A stretch of DNA of 64,000 nt from Pokkaliibacter sp. MBI-7 (GTDB taxonomy: Bacteria; Pseudomonadota; Gammaproteobacteria; Pseudomonadales; Balneatricaceae): contig NZ_JARVTG010000002.1 of NCBI RefSeq assembly GCF_029846635.1, positions 1,281,501-1,345,500 of the forward strand, read 5' to 3'. The first letter of the stretch is position 1. Every line of letters begins with the position of its first letter. This document shows positions 27,575 to 34,828 of this stretch, piece by piece. The notes under the pieces are model-generated. The model was given only the letters and a program-made list of their open reading frames with translations. It was not told where the DNA came from and made no database searches. The translations under genes and the position numbers were made by a program.

Positions 27575-28345
27575 ATGCTAGAAGAAACCCGACTGCATCG
27601 TATCCGGGCCTTACTGAGCACCCTCAACCAAGTCAGTACCGAACAGTTGGTCCAGCATCTGGGCGTATCTCGTGAAACCGTGCGCAGGGACATTCTGAAA
27701 CTGGAATCGATGGGAGCGCTGCGACGGGTGCATGGTGGCATTCTGGCCACCGGCCCTTCACCTGAGCTGCCGCTGTCGGTGCGCAATACGGTCAGAGAAA
27801 AAGAAAAGCATCAGATCGCCCGGGCCGCCGTCAAGCAACTAACCGCCGGGCAAACCCTGTTTATCGATGCTGGCAGTACGACCACCATTCTGGCTGAGCA
27901 ACTGGCCTCCATGCCGGGGCTGACTATCATTACCAACAGTCTCAACGTCGCGCTGAAACTCAACTCGCTGGACAGCGAACATCTTAATCACGATGTCATC
28001 CTGCTCGGCGGACAGATGGGCTCTGCGCAGGCCACCTGCGGCCCCGGTACGGTGAGTGAGATTTTGCGCTATCGCGCCGATGTGGCTCTGCTCGCCCCGG
28101 TAGGGGTCAGCAGTCAGGCCGGGGCCAGCAGCTATGCCCATCAGGAAGCGGAAATCGCCGCCGCCATGGCGCGCAACGCCCGCCAGTGCATCATTCTGGC
28201 GGACTGCAGCAAGATTGGTGTGGAAAGCCGTATCAGCTACGCCAGCATTGAACAGATCGACATGATCATTACCGACAGTGGCGCCGCAACAGCAGATGAC
28301 CTGCCTGAGCTGCAACGCCGCTGTGAGCAGGTGCTGCTGGTTTAA
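27575..28345 (+). CDS. DeoR/GlpR-family regulator
   Basis: A 256-residue regulator. The N-terminal helix-turn-helix STEQLVQHLGVSRETVRRDI is the DeoR hallmark, followed by RRVHGG and a phosphosugar-isomerase-like sensor domain with IDAGSTTT. Members usually respond to phosphorylated metabolites. It follows the ABC transporter genes in the same direction after a hairpin, so it probably regulates the transporter and perhaps the divergent PLP enzyme. The ATG at 27575 gives the normal family start; its ribosome-binding site is weak (GAGAGA). Confidence 0.88.
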   Translation: MLEETRLHRIRALLSTLNQVSTEQLVQHLGVSRETVRRDILKLESMGALRRVHGGILATGPSPELPLSVRNTVREKEKHQIARAAVKQLTAGQTLFIDAGSTTTILAEQLASMPGLTIITNSLNVALKLNSLDSEHLNHDVILLGGQMGSAQATCGPGTVSEILRYRADVALLAPVGVSSQAGASSYAHQEAEIAAAMARNARQCIILADCSKIGVESRISYASIEQIDMIITDSGAATADDLPELQRRCEQVLLV

Positions 28346-28357
28346 CCGTGCACAGGT

Positions 28358-28690
28358 TCAAGAGGCGTGATAGCTCAGCCAGAAACGCTCACGACAGGGA
28401 TTGTCGAAGGATTTTTTCTGCGGCATGACCTGCACTGGAGAATGGTCGTTAGATAGTACCTCATAGGTGATCCAGCACTCGCCGCAGAGCAGATCACTGT
28501 CGTCATCATCCAGCTCCATGGTGCGGCGTATCACCACGCCATTATCGAAGTGATAGGTGATCGCCTGCTGATGCACCTCAATCGCCTGATCCAGCCACTG
28601 TTGCTGCTGCGACTCGCGATGCACCACCTGATGTATGCCCCGGCGGTTGAGAATCACCTCAGCGTAATGATACAGCTCGTCCGTCATCAT
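28358..28690 (-). CDS. Small protein of unknown function
   Basis: A protein of about 110 residues beginning MMTDELYHYAEVILNRRG. It has an acidic patch (LDDDDSD), two cysteines in CGEC and no signal or membrane segment. I do not recognise the family. It starts about 8 bases after the stop of the small membrane protein gene on the same strand, so the two form a unit. Two adjacent ATG codons make the start uncertain by one residue. Confidence 0.6.
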   Translation of the reverse strand: MMTDELYHYAEVILNRRGIHQVVHRESQQQQWLDQAIEVHQQAITYHFDNGVVIRRTMELDDDDSDLLCGECWITYEVLSNDHSPVQVMPQKKSFDNPCRERFWLSYHAS

Positions 28691-28697
28691 CCTGCTC

Positions 28698-28925
28698 TCA
28701 GTGCCCGAGCATCGAGGCTTCCATCGCCCGCAACAACAACATGCCACCCAACCCCAGTGGCATCAGGGTAAAACCGGCGAAATGCATGATGTAACCAGCC
28801 TCTTTACCGTAATGCCCCTGCAACTCCTGCAGCTTGGGAAACTTCAGCGGGTTAACAAAGCGCATCACCAGGGTGTAAAGACCGAAGGCAAAACAAACAA
28901 GCGCACCGATGGTGTAGATATTCAT
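28698..28925 (-). CDS. Small membrane protein of unknown function
   Basis: A 75-residue protein with two hydrophobic helices, one at residues about 3-22 (MNIYTIGALVCFAFGLYTL) and one about 48-68, joined by a charged stretch with FPKLQELQGHYGKEAG. The family was not recognised. The ATG at 28925 has only a weak ribosome-binding site. It is divergent from the AraC gene at 29117. Confidence 0.65.
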   Translation of the reverse strand: MNIYTIGALVCFAFGLYTLVMRFVNPLKFPKLQELQGHYGKEAGYIMHFAGFTLMPLGLGGMLLLRAMEASMLGH

Positions 28926-29116
28926 AAGCTGTAGATCTTCGTTAAGTGGAAAAGGGAGCAGCAAAAATCAGGCTGGAATTGTCGTGGATCGATGGGCGAT
29001 TTTCTACCACTGAGAAAGGTAATGTCTGCCAGTGCTGAACTTGCTTCTGCCGCCTCGGGCATTACATAGCCACTTATCACACCCACAAAAACAATAACGA
29101 CGGAAATATAAACAAC

Positions 29117-30157
29117 GTGACCGACCTGATTACGTTCAAAGTGGCGGGAGACTGGCTGGCGCTGATGCGCGAGATGGGCGCCAAACCTGCGCCACTGTTC
29201 AAGCATGCACAACTGGCACCTGACCTGCTGCAGCGGGAAGACGCCCATCTGAGTATCACCGACTACTTCCGTCTGTGGCACAGCCTTGCAGCCCTGACCA
29301 CACGGGAAGATGCGCCGCTCAAGGCCGCCCGCTCGGTCAGTACCACCCACTTCTCACCAGCTCAGTTTGCCTGCTTCTGCAGTGCCGATCTCAACCATGG
29401 CCTGCGCCGTCTGGCTCAGTATCAGAAGCTGCAGGGGCCACTGCGACTCGTCCCGGAGATCACCGCTGACCACACCCGCGTCAGTATCGAATGTCTGGCC
29501 ACTCATGAGCCTGTGCCCTTTGCGCTGGGTATGACCGAACTGGTGCTGATCACTCAGCGGGTCAGACTGGCGACGGGCAGCCCGGTCACTCCCAGCCGGG
29601 TTGAGCTGCCGCAGTTACCGGAGGCCACCTCGCCCTTTGAGGCGTTCTTTGGCTGCATACCCAGCCAGGGTGCGCACTTTGCCGTGACCTTCCGCCAGCA
29701 GGATGCAGCAAAGCCCTTTGTCGTCGCTACCGAAACCATGAAAAAAGCCGAAGGCATGTGGCGCTTCTTCGACGCACTGCAGGTCAGCCCGCAGGCGCTG
29801 AACAACAGCGGTTACGGCCTCACCGAGCAGGTGCGGGCAGCGTTACTGCTGATGCTGCCCAGTGGCCGCTGTGCTATTGATGATGCGGCTGCCTTGCTGG
29901 ACCTGAACAAACGGACGCTGCAACGCAAACTGGAGGAACAGGGCCAGCACTTTCAGCACCTGCTCAATCAGCTGCGTCGTGATCTGGCCTGCCATTATCT
30001 GATTCACTCCGCTTACACGCTGGCGGAAGTCGCCTTCCTGCTCGACTTTCAGGATATCCATTCCTTTATCCGCGCCTTTCGCAGCTGGACGGGCACCACA
30101 CCGGGCGAGTACCGCTTATCAGGTGGCTGGTGGCAGAGCTCAGCGCTACCGGTGTAG
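29117..30157 (+). CDS. AraC-family regulator
   Basis: A 346-residue AraC regulator with an N-terminal domain of the arabinose-binding-like type (residues about 10-200) and a C-terminal double helix-turn-helix, ending with DIHSFIRAFRSWTGTTPGEYR. Length and layout match the OruR/ArgR-like group that senses amino acids and related compounds. The GTG start is chosen because it gives the standard N-terminus; the ribosome-binding site is poor. It faces the SDR-PLP enzyme-kinase genes end to end and is the likely regulator of that group, by position. Confidence 0.82.
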   Translation: MTDLITFKVAGDWLALMREMGAKPAPLFKHAQLAPDLLQREDAHLSITDYFRLWHSLAALTTREDAPLKAARSVSTTHFSPAQFACFCSADLNHGLRRLAQYQKLQGPLRLVPEITADHTRVSIECLATHEPVPFALGMTELVLITQRVRLATGSPVTPSRVELPQLPEATSPFEAFFGCIPSQGAHFAVTFRQQDAAKPFVVATETMKKAEGMWRFFDALQVSPQALNNSGYGLTEQVRAALLLMLPSGRCAIDDAAALLDLNKRTLQRKLEEQGQHFQHLLNQLRRDLACHYLIHSAYTLAEVAFLLDFQDIHSFIRAFRSWTGTTPGEYRLSGGWWQSSALPV

Positions 30158-30174
30158 CGTTTGCCGCCCTCGAC

Positions 30175-30262
30175 TCAGCCCAACGCCGCTGCGATCTAAC
30201 CCAGCGCCGCCAGTGACTTAACCAAGAGCCGCCAGCGACTTAACCCAGAGCCGCCAGCGACT
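30175..30262. repeat. 22-bp tandem repeat across the SDR stop codon
   Basis: Four head-to-tail copies of a 22-base unit, the last three close matches to TAACCCAGAGCCGCCAGCGA plus CT and the first degenerate. The final copy encodes the last residues of the SDR gene and its stop; the others lie downstream. Because 22 is not a multiple of three, the copies beyond the stop could not extend the protein in the same way. Confidence 0.75.
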
Positions 30263-31010
30263 CGGGCAAAATCTGCCCGCCGTCGATAATCAGCGTCTGG
30301 CCGGTGACATAGCCCGCTTCTGCCGACGCGAAATAGCGGGCAGCGTGAGCAATATCCTCCACACTGCCAAGGCGCTTCAGCGGAATCGATGCACTCATCT
30401 GTGCCAGATAGTCATCTCCCATGCCATCCAGCCCTTCCGTCAGAATATTGCCGGGCATCACCGCATTGATGGTGATGCCATATTTAGCCAGCTCAATGGC
30501 TGCCGTTCTGATAAACCCCAGTTGCCCGGCCTTGCTGGCACCGTAGTGTGACCAGCCGGGATAGCCGGTCACCGGGCCGGTAATGGACGAAGTCACCACG
30601 ATGCGCCCGGCAGCACTCTGCTTCAGGGCAGGCAGCGCGGCCTGCACGCTGATAAAGGTGCCTTTGAGGTTGGTATTCAGCACCGTATCCCAGTCATCCC
30701 CCGTCATGGTTTCCAGTGACGCCGAGGGGAAAATACCGGCGTTGGCACACAGCACATCAAGACTGCCCCATTCACCCACCACCGCCTCGACTACCGCCGC
30801 CATGGACGCCTTGCTGGTGACGTCACCCGCACAGGCCAGCGCAATGCCGCCTGCAGCGCGAATTTCCGCGACGGTACTTTCGACCGCCTGCAGATCGCGG
30901 CCCAGCACTGCCACTTTGTCGCCCTTGCTGGCGAAGACACGGGCAATACCCTTGCCGATCCCTTTGCTGGCACCGGTGACCAGAACAGAACGAGATAAGG
31001 TGGAAGTCAT
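30240..31010 (-). CDS. SDR-family NAD(P)-dependent oxidoreductase
   Basis: A 256-residue classical short-chain dehydrogenase. The cofactor motif TGASKGIG lies at residues about 13-20, NAG is in LCANAGIF, the catalytic serine is in SSITG and the YGASK pair supplies Tyr and Lys. It is FabG-like in sequence, but the setting beside a PLP enzyme and an amino-alcohol-type kinase suggests oxidation or reduction of a small aldehyde or alcohol. AAAGGA lies upstream of the ATG. Its last codons lie in a 22-bp tandem repeat. Confidence 0.88.
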   Translation of the reverse strand: MTSTLSRSVLVTGASKGIGKGIARVFASKGDKVAVLGRDLQAVESTVAEIRAAGGIALACAGDVTSKASMAAVVEAVVGEWGSLDVLCANAGIFPSASLETMTGDDWDTVLNTNLKGTFISVQAALPALKQSAAGRIVVTSSITGPVTGYPGWSHYGASKAGQLGFIRTAAIELAKYGITINAVMPGNILTEGLDGMGDDYLAQMSASIPLKRLGSVEDIAHAARYFASAEAGYVTGQTLIIDGGQILPESLAALG

Positions 31011-31049
31011 AGTGTGTCCTTTTGCTCAATAGCGAAGAGTCTGCGTGAA

Positions 31050-31076
31050 CAGCGGTCAGGTGAATTCAGACCGCTG
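31050..31076 (-). other. Intergenic hairpin between PLP enzyme and SDR genes
   Basis: CAGCGGTC and GACCGCTG form an 8-bp stem with an 11-base loop in the 100-base gap between the two minus-strand genes. No T-run is present; probably a processing hairpin. Confidence 0.4.
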
Positions 31077-31110
31077 CAACCTCATCAACTGACCGGTGGC
31101 AGCAACGGCA

Positions 31111-32505
31111 TCAGCCCGCCAGCTGCTGCATCACGGTATCGAAATGGCTGAGAAACAGATCAGCATGCTGCTGGTTAAAGCACAGCGGTGGCCGAATCTT
31201 GAGGGTGGCGCCGTACCGGCCTGCTGCGCCGATCAGCACCCCCTGCTCACGCAGGGCGTTGATAAGCTGACCGGTGAGCCGGGGATCAGGCTCGGTAGGG
31301 CTATCGGCGCAGCTCAGATCCACACCGATAAACAGGCCACTGCCCCGCACCTGACTGATCACCGGCCAGCGTTGCTGACGCCGTTGCAGCTGCTGCTTGA
31401 AGTAGGTGCCGGTATGCGCGGCATTGCGCTGCAACTGTTCCTTTTCGAGGGTATCCCACACCGCCTGAGCCGCGGCGATGGCGGCACTGCTGCCGCCGAA
31501 GGTATTGAAATAGCCCTGCTGCTGCGCCAGACGGGCCAGCATGGGTTGCTGCGCCACCAGACCAGCGACGGGGAAGCCATTCCCCATTGGCTTACCAAAG
31601 GTGACGATCTCCGGTTGCAAGTCATGGCGCACAAACCCCCATAACGCCTCACCGGTTCGGCCAAAGCCAGGCTGCACTTCATCGGCAATCAGGACGCCGC
31701 CTGCCGCGCGCACCAGCTCGACCGCGGGCTGTAAAAAGCCCGGCGGGTCGGCATAAATGCCATCGGAAGAAAAAATGCTGTCGATCAGCAGCGCCGCACA
31801 GTCATAACCGCGCCGGGCCAGCGCACAGAGTGCCCGCTGAGTCTCCTGCTGCAGCCACTGGCGGGCATCTGTGTGCGGATCATTCAGGGGTTCGAGCGAG
31901 ATAGTCTCCACCCACGGCGGAGGCTGACCGGTTTTGTAGGAAGAAGGCGACACCTCCGTCACCCGCTCGGTATTGCCGTGATAGGCCGCCGCCGAGACGA
32001 TAATGCCCTGCCGGCCTGTCCACTGCCGCGCCAGCCTCAGGGCCAGATCATTGGCCTCGCTGCCGGTACAGGTCAGCACCAGCCGCCCGTCCGCTACCGG
32101 CAGGCTGGCCAGTAGCTGTTCGGCATAGTGATGGATGGCATCATCCAGATAGCGGGTGTGAATGTTCAGCTGACCCAGCTGGCGGCTGACCGCTTCCACC
32201 ACCGCCGGGTGGCAATGCCCCAGCACCTGCACATTGTTGTAGGCATCCAGATAGCGCCTGCCCTGACGGTCGAACAGCCACACGCCTTCACCGCGCACAA
32301 TCTCCAGCGGCTGACGGTAGAACAGCATGGTGGTTGGCCCGAGTGTCGCCAGACGTTTCTCCACCAGCTGTGCCGTCGCCGGTTCCAGCCGGTCGCCGGG
32401 CTGGAAGGCGTTCTGCTCCAGAATCGGTTTGATCGCCGCGGGCTTATCCATAGCAGCAGGCTTATCCATAGCAGCAGGCTTATCCATAGCAGCAGGCTTA
32501 TCCAT
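31111..32505 (-). CDS. Class III PLP enzyme, ethanolamine-phosphate/hydroxylysine-phosphate lyase-like
   Basis: A 464-residue class III aminotransferase-fold protein. YNNVQVLGHCHP, LNIHTRYLDDAI, CTGSEANDLALRLAR, ADEVQPGFGRTG and Lys305 in GKPMGNG resemble the AGXT2L phospho-lyases, which release ammonia and phosphate from phosphorylated amino alcohols. The kinase gene directly upstream overlaps it, fitting a kinase plus phospho-lyase pair. The first 24 residues are four copies of MDKPAA encoded by an 18-bp tandem repeat, so there are four in-frame ATG starts; the family core starts about residue 30. Ordinary transamination remains possible. Confidence 0.82.
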   Translation of the reverse strand: MDKPAAMDKPAAMDKPAAMDKPAAIKPILEQNAFQPGDRLEPATAQLVEKRLATLGPTTMLFYRQPLEIVRGEGVWLFDRQGRRYLDAYNNVQVLGHCHPAVVEAVSRQLGQLNIHTRYLDDAIHHYAEQLLASLPVADGRLVLTCTGSEANDLALRLARQWTGRQGIIVSAAAYHGNTERVTEVSPSSYKTGQPPPWVETISLEPLNDPHTDARQWLQQETQRALCALARRGYDCAALLIDSIFSSDGIYADPPGFLQPAVELVRAAGGVLIADEVQPGFGRTGEALWGFVRHDLQPEIVTFGKPMGNGFPVAGLVAQQPMLARLAQQQGYFNTFGGSSAAIAAAQAVWDTLEKEQLQRNAAHTGTYFKQQLQRRQQRWPVISQVRGSGLFIGVDLSCADSPTEPDPRLTGQLINALREQGVLIGAAGRYGATLKIRPPLCFNQQHADLFLSHFDTVMQQLAG

Positions 32506-32506
32506 A
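32443..32506. repeat. 18-bp tandem repeat containing repeated start codons
   Basis: The unit CTTATCCATAGCAGCAGG occurs three times in full, with a fourth copy of 10 bases. On the minus strand each copy reads ATGGATAAG, giving an in-frame ATG for the PLP enzyme, and the outermost copy also supplies the stop codon of the kinase gene. The repeat therefore duplicates the translational junction itself. Confidence 0.9.
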
Positions 32507-33583
32507 GAGGGTGTCCGTCAGCATGGCGCACTGAAGGGATTCGGCCGTATCCACACGCATGTGCTGCAGATATTTCCTGCCCAGCTCAACGGTGCCTGCG
32601 GTAAATGCCTCGCCCTGCGACTGGGCCAGCTCGGTATTGGCATGTGAGGCCACCCAGGCCAGCAGGGTCAGGCGACGTAGCATGATAAAGGTAGGAATTT
32701 CGGCGATATCCGCCGCACTCAGCTGGCCCTGCGTCTGGTAGCCTGCCACCCAGGCATCGATCAGCTGCGGCAGATCGGCCCGAGTCTCGATAAAGCTCAC
32801 CGCCCCGGCCAGATCGTAGAGAAACCAGCCCAGCCCGGCATCATCAAAGTCGATGACACGGGTATCCCCCTCAGACTCCAGCAGATTGGCCAGACGCAGG
32901 TCTGCGTGAATCAGCCCGAAACGCTGATGCCCCATGCCGTAGCGCAACAGCCGGGTATGCAGCAGTTCATCGACCTGCTCCAGCAGTACTTTGCCCGCCT
33001 GATCAAGGCCGGGGCCATCACGCCAGTCACCCCAATGTTTACGCTGCCCGAGACAGCCGTCATAGTCCCAGATCAGACGCTCGAAGTAGGCAGGCCGCGC
33101 CCAGCCACGGGCATGGTTGTGCATCCTCGCGGTGACCGCACCGAGTCGTTTGAAGGGCGCGATCAGCTCAGCTTCATCCGGCGCGACACCGGGAATCAGA
33201 TGGAACATCACCACAAAGCGTTCTTCCTCCAGATTGAGGGTTTTCACACTCTGGATCATCTCCCCATTGCTGCCCGCCAGCGCCTGCGGTGTCTGTACCC
33301 CGGCTTCGTGTTGTAACGCGGCCATCCAGGCCAGCTCCGTGCGAATCGCCTCACGGCTGTGATAACCGGTGCGATGCACACGCATGATCAGCGGCTCACT
33401 GTCACCTGTGCGACTAACCCTGAAAGTGGCATTTTCCGACAGGCTCAGCAGCTGTAATTCAGCACCCATGCGCAGCCCCCAGCAAGCCAGCGCACGCTGG
33501 GCAACGGAGTGCAGATGTTCAAGCTGCTGCTTGGGAGTGAGCTGTTCAAACGCAGAGAGCGTGACTGACGCAGGCTGGGTCAT
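32498..33583 (-). CDS. APH-fold small-molecule kinase, hydroxylysine/ethanolamine kinase-like
   Basis: A 361-residue aminoglycoside-phosphotransferase-fold kinase. The Brenner motif HADLRLAN (His226, Asp228, Asn233) and the metal-binding DFDD at 245-248 are intact, and the N-lobe carries the LIMRVHRTGYHS strand. Homoserine, choline/ethanolamine and hydroxylysine kinases share this fold. The stop codon overlaps the ATG of the class III PLP enzyme by 8 bases, indicating coupled translation and a joint role: phosphorylate an amino alcohol, then eliminate the phosphate. The start at 33583 has GAGG upstream; an ATG 12 bases earlier lies on that site. Confidence 0.85.
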   Translation of the reverse strand: MTQPASVTLSAFEQLTPKQQLEHLHSVAQRALACWGLRMGAELQLLSLSENATFRVSRTGDSEPLIMRVHRTGYHSREAIRTELAWMAALQHEAGVQTPQALAGSNGEMIQSVKTLNLEEERFVVMFHLIPGVAPDEAELIAPFKRLGAVTARMHNHARGWARPAYFERLIWDYDGCLGQRKHWGDWRDGPGLDQAGKVLLEQVDELLHTRLLRYGMGHQRFGLIHADLRLANLLESEGDTRVIDFDDAGLGWFLYDLAGAVSFIETRADLPQLIDAWVAGYQTQGQLSAADIAEIPTFIMLRRLTLLAWVASHANTELAQSQGEAFTAGTVELGRKYLQHMRVDTAESLQCAMLTDTLYG

Positions 33584-33989
33584 GTTTAACCTCATGACTT
33601 TTAGTTTCCCTACAGGAAGAGCAAAGCCTGCGCCAGATCAGCTAACCCTCTGAACTAATGGTACTTTCTCTGTGAATACCGGCTGACACGGCGGTGGGAT
33701 GAAGCCAAACAAGGCGCAAAAAGTAAGACGACAGGACGTGATCAGGGGCGAATGCACCACGGCTGCGCTTCTGGACTACTGAGCCAACTCAGCCTGAGCT
33801 ACCGGGCCAACTGGCTATAGCCAGTGACCGGCACCTCGACAAAGCGCATTTCCTGACAAAACACCAGCAGCCCTCGTCCATCTGCCTGGATCCGGGCTTT
33901 GAAAATCTGACCCACTTTTACAAAGCGTTTGGGTTACCCACCCAATGCGCTGAATGCAAAAGCGCTTTGATGGTGTACACCGCCTCGTC
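33584..33989. other. Intergenic region with one small unassigned ORF
   Basis: About 400 bases between the kinase start and the end of the split vapC. On the minus strand a 38-residue frame at 33799-33915 starts with GTG, reads VGQIFKARIQADGRGLLVF and ends QLAR; it lacks a good ribosome-binding site and may be a gene remnant. Nothing else was recognised; the kinase promoter should lie near 33600. Confidence 0.35.
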
Positions 33990-34502
33990 TCACGGAAAGT
34001 TAACGCGAAACAATGCAGCCAGACTGGCCAGTCGTTTATCTCGGGTCCATAAGCGAGCGCCAGGGTTGATCAATACTGAGGCCAACAACGTCAGATCGAC
34101 CAGACCACAACCACGCCCATACAACTTATGTTGTTCTATAAGAGCAAGAACCTCTGAGGTTGTCGCTACAGTACTTTGGGGCAGGAGGCTCAGATCCCTA
34201 ACAGGCTGTTGAAAAACGTTATCGAGGCAGCCGAGACAAGGAAAAAACAGGCGAAAAAGCGGAGTTTAGTGAGCTAAATGAGCATTTTGAGCCTGTTTTT
34301 GACGCGGTATTCGGCAACGCAGATAGATTTTCAACAGCCTGCTAAGCGTTTGCTGACGATCGGGCGGCGTACCGCAAGCCATCTCCAGAATCACCATGGG
34401 ATGACTCAACACCTGATTCAGTGATAGCAGAGAGACCAGTTGAGCATCGTCATTGCGAAAATGCTCCACCCATACGGACGTATCCACCAGCACAAGGCTC
34501 AT
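33990..34502 (-). pseudogene. vapC: VapC PIN-domain toxin gene, interrupted by a MITE
   Basis: The N-terminal part (34502 downwards) reads MSLVLVDTSVWVEHFR, with the PIN aspartate in VDTS, and runs to RQQTL. Then a 140-bp insertion intervenes. On its far side the same frame resumes as RDLSLLPQ and continues through CGLVDLTLLAS, LWTRDKRL and FRVNFP to a TGA at 33990-33992. Removing the insertion and one copy of the CTAA duplication restores a continuous toxin of about 120 residues with the late PIN acidic residues. As it stands the frame runs into the insertion and gives a truncated 78-residue product, so the RNase is very probably inactive. The start overlaps the vapB stop (TAATG). Confidence 0.9.
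34202..34341. mobile_element. 140-bp MITE with 14-bp terminal inverted repeats
   Basis: The ends are perfect inverted repeats CAGGCTGTTGAAAA and TTTTCAACAGCCTG. They are flanked on both sides by CTAA (34198-34201 and 34342-34345), a 4-bp target duplication of the YTAR type used by IS5-family elements. Inside is a second inverted repeat (AAAAACAGGC at 34243 and GCCTGTTTTT at 34291), so the whole element can fold. It contains no ORF and must have been moved by a transposase encoded elsewhere. It sits inside vapC. Confidence 0.88.
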
Positions 34503-34705
34503 TACTGTTTAACCTCATCACGACGTCTGGGTACCTCCTCCATATCTGGCTGATTACCGCCAAGGGCGGCAAGGCGCTGAGCTGCTTTAACCTGTACATA
34601 GGTCTTCAGCGCCTCACGAAAGATATCCACTTTTTCCATAGCAGGATCAGACAGTTCTATAGCTTGCTGGTACAGCTCATCATCAACACTGACGGTAGTA
34701 CGCAT
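34502..34705 (-). CDS. vapB: VapB-type antitoxin
   Basis: A 67-residue antitoxin starting MRTTVSVDDELYQQAIEL, a ribbon-helix-helix-like DNA-binding start, with a charged C-terminal tail that normally covers the toxin. It ends in TAATG shared with the start of vapC. It appears intact even though its toxin partner is split, so it may persist as a solitary repressor of its own promoter. GAGGGGG lies 6 bases before the ATG at 34705. Confidence 0.85.
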   Translation of the reverse strand: MRTTVSVDDELYQQAIELSDPAMEKVDIFREALKTYVQVKAAQRLAALGGNQPDMEEVPRRRDEVKQ

Positions 34706-34751
34706 CACTTACCCCCTCTGTCATCAATAGTTGCATCAGCCTACATCAATA

Positions 34752-34787
34752 AGAAAAAACCGGCCACCTTACGAAAGAGGGCCGGTT
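34752..34787 (-). terminator. Terminator of the TRAP transporter operon
   Basis: On the minus strand AACCGGCC and GGCCGGTT form a stem around a 14-base loop, followed by a T-rich run of six T. It lies about 40 bases after the dctM-type stop codon. Confidence 0.82.
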
Positions 34788-34828
34788 CAACAGGGCAACA
34801 CGTGCTCATCAATGCCAGAGGTATCCTG

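Noticed and set aside
32443..32506. Possible short CRISPR-like array
   Set aside because: The units are contiguous with no spacers, lie inside coding sequence and have no cas genes nearby; it is a simple tandem repeat.
33967..34212. An 81-codon plus-strand frame over the vapC tail
   Set aside because: The minus strand of the same stretch encodes the recognisable C-terminus of VapC, which explains the open frame.
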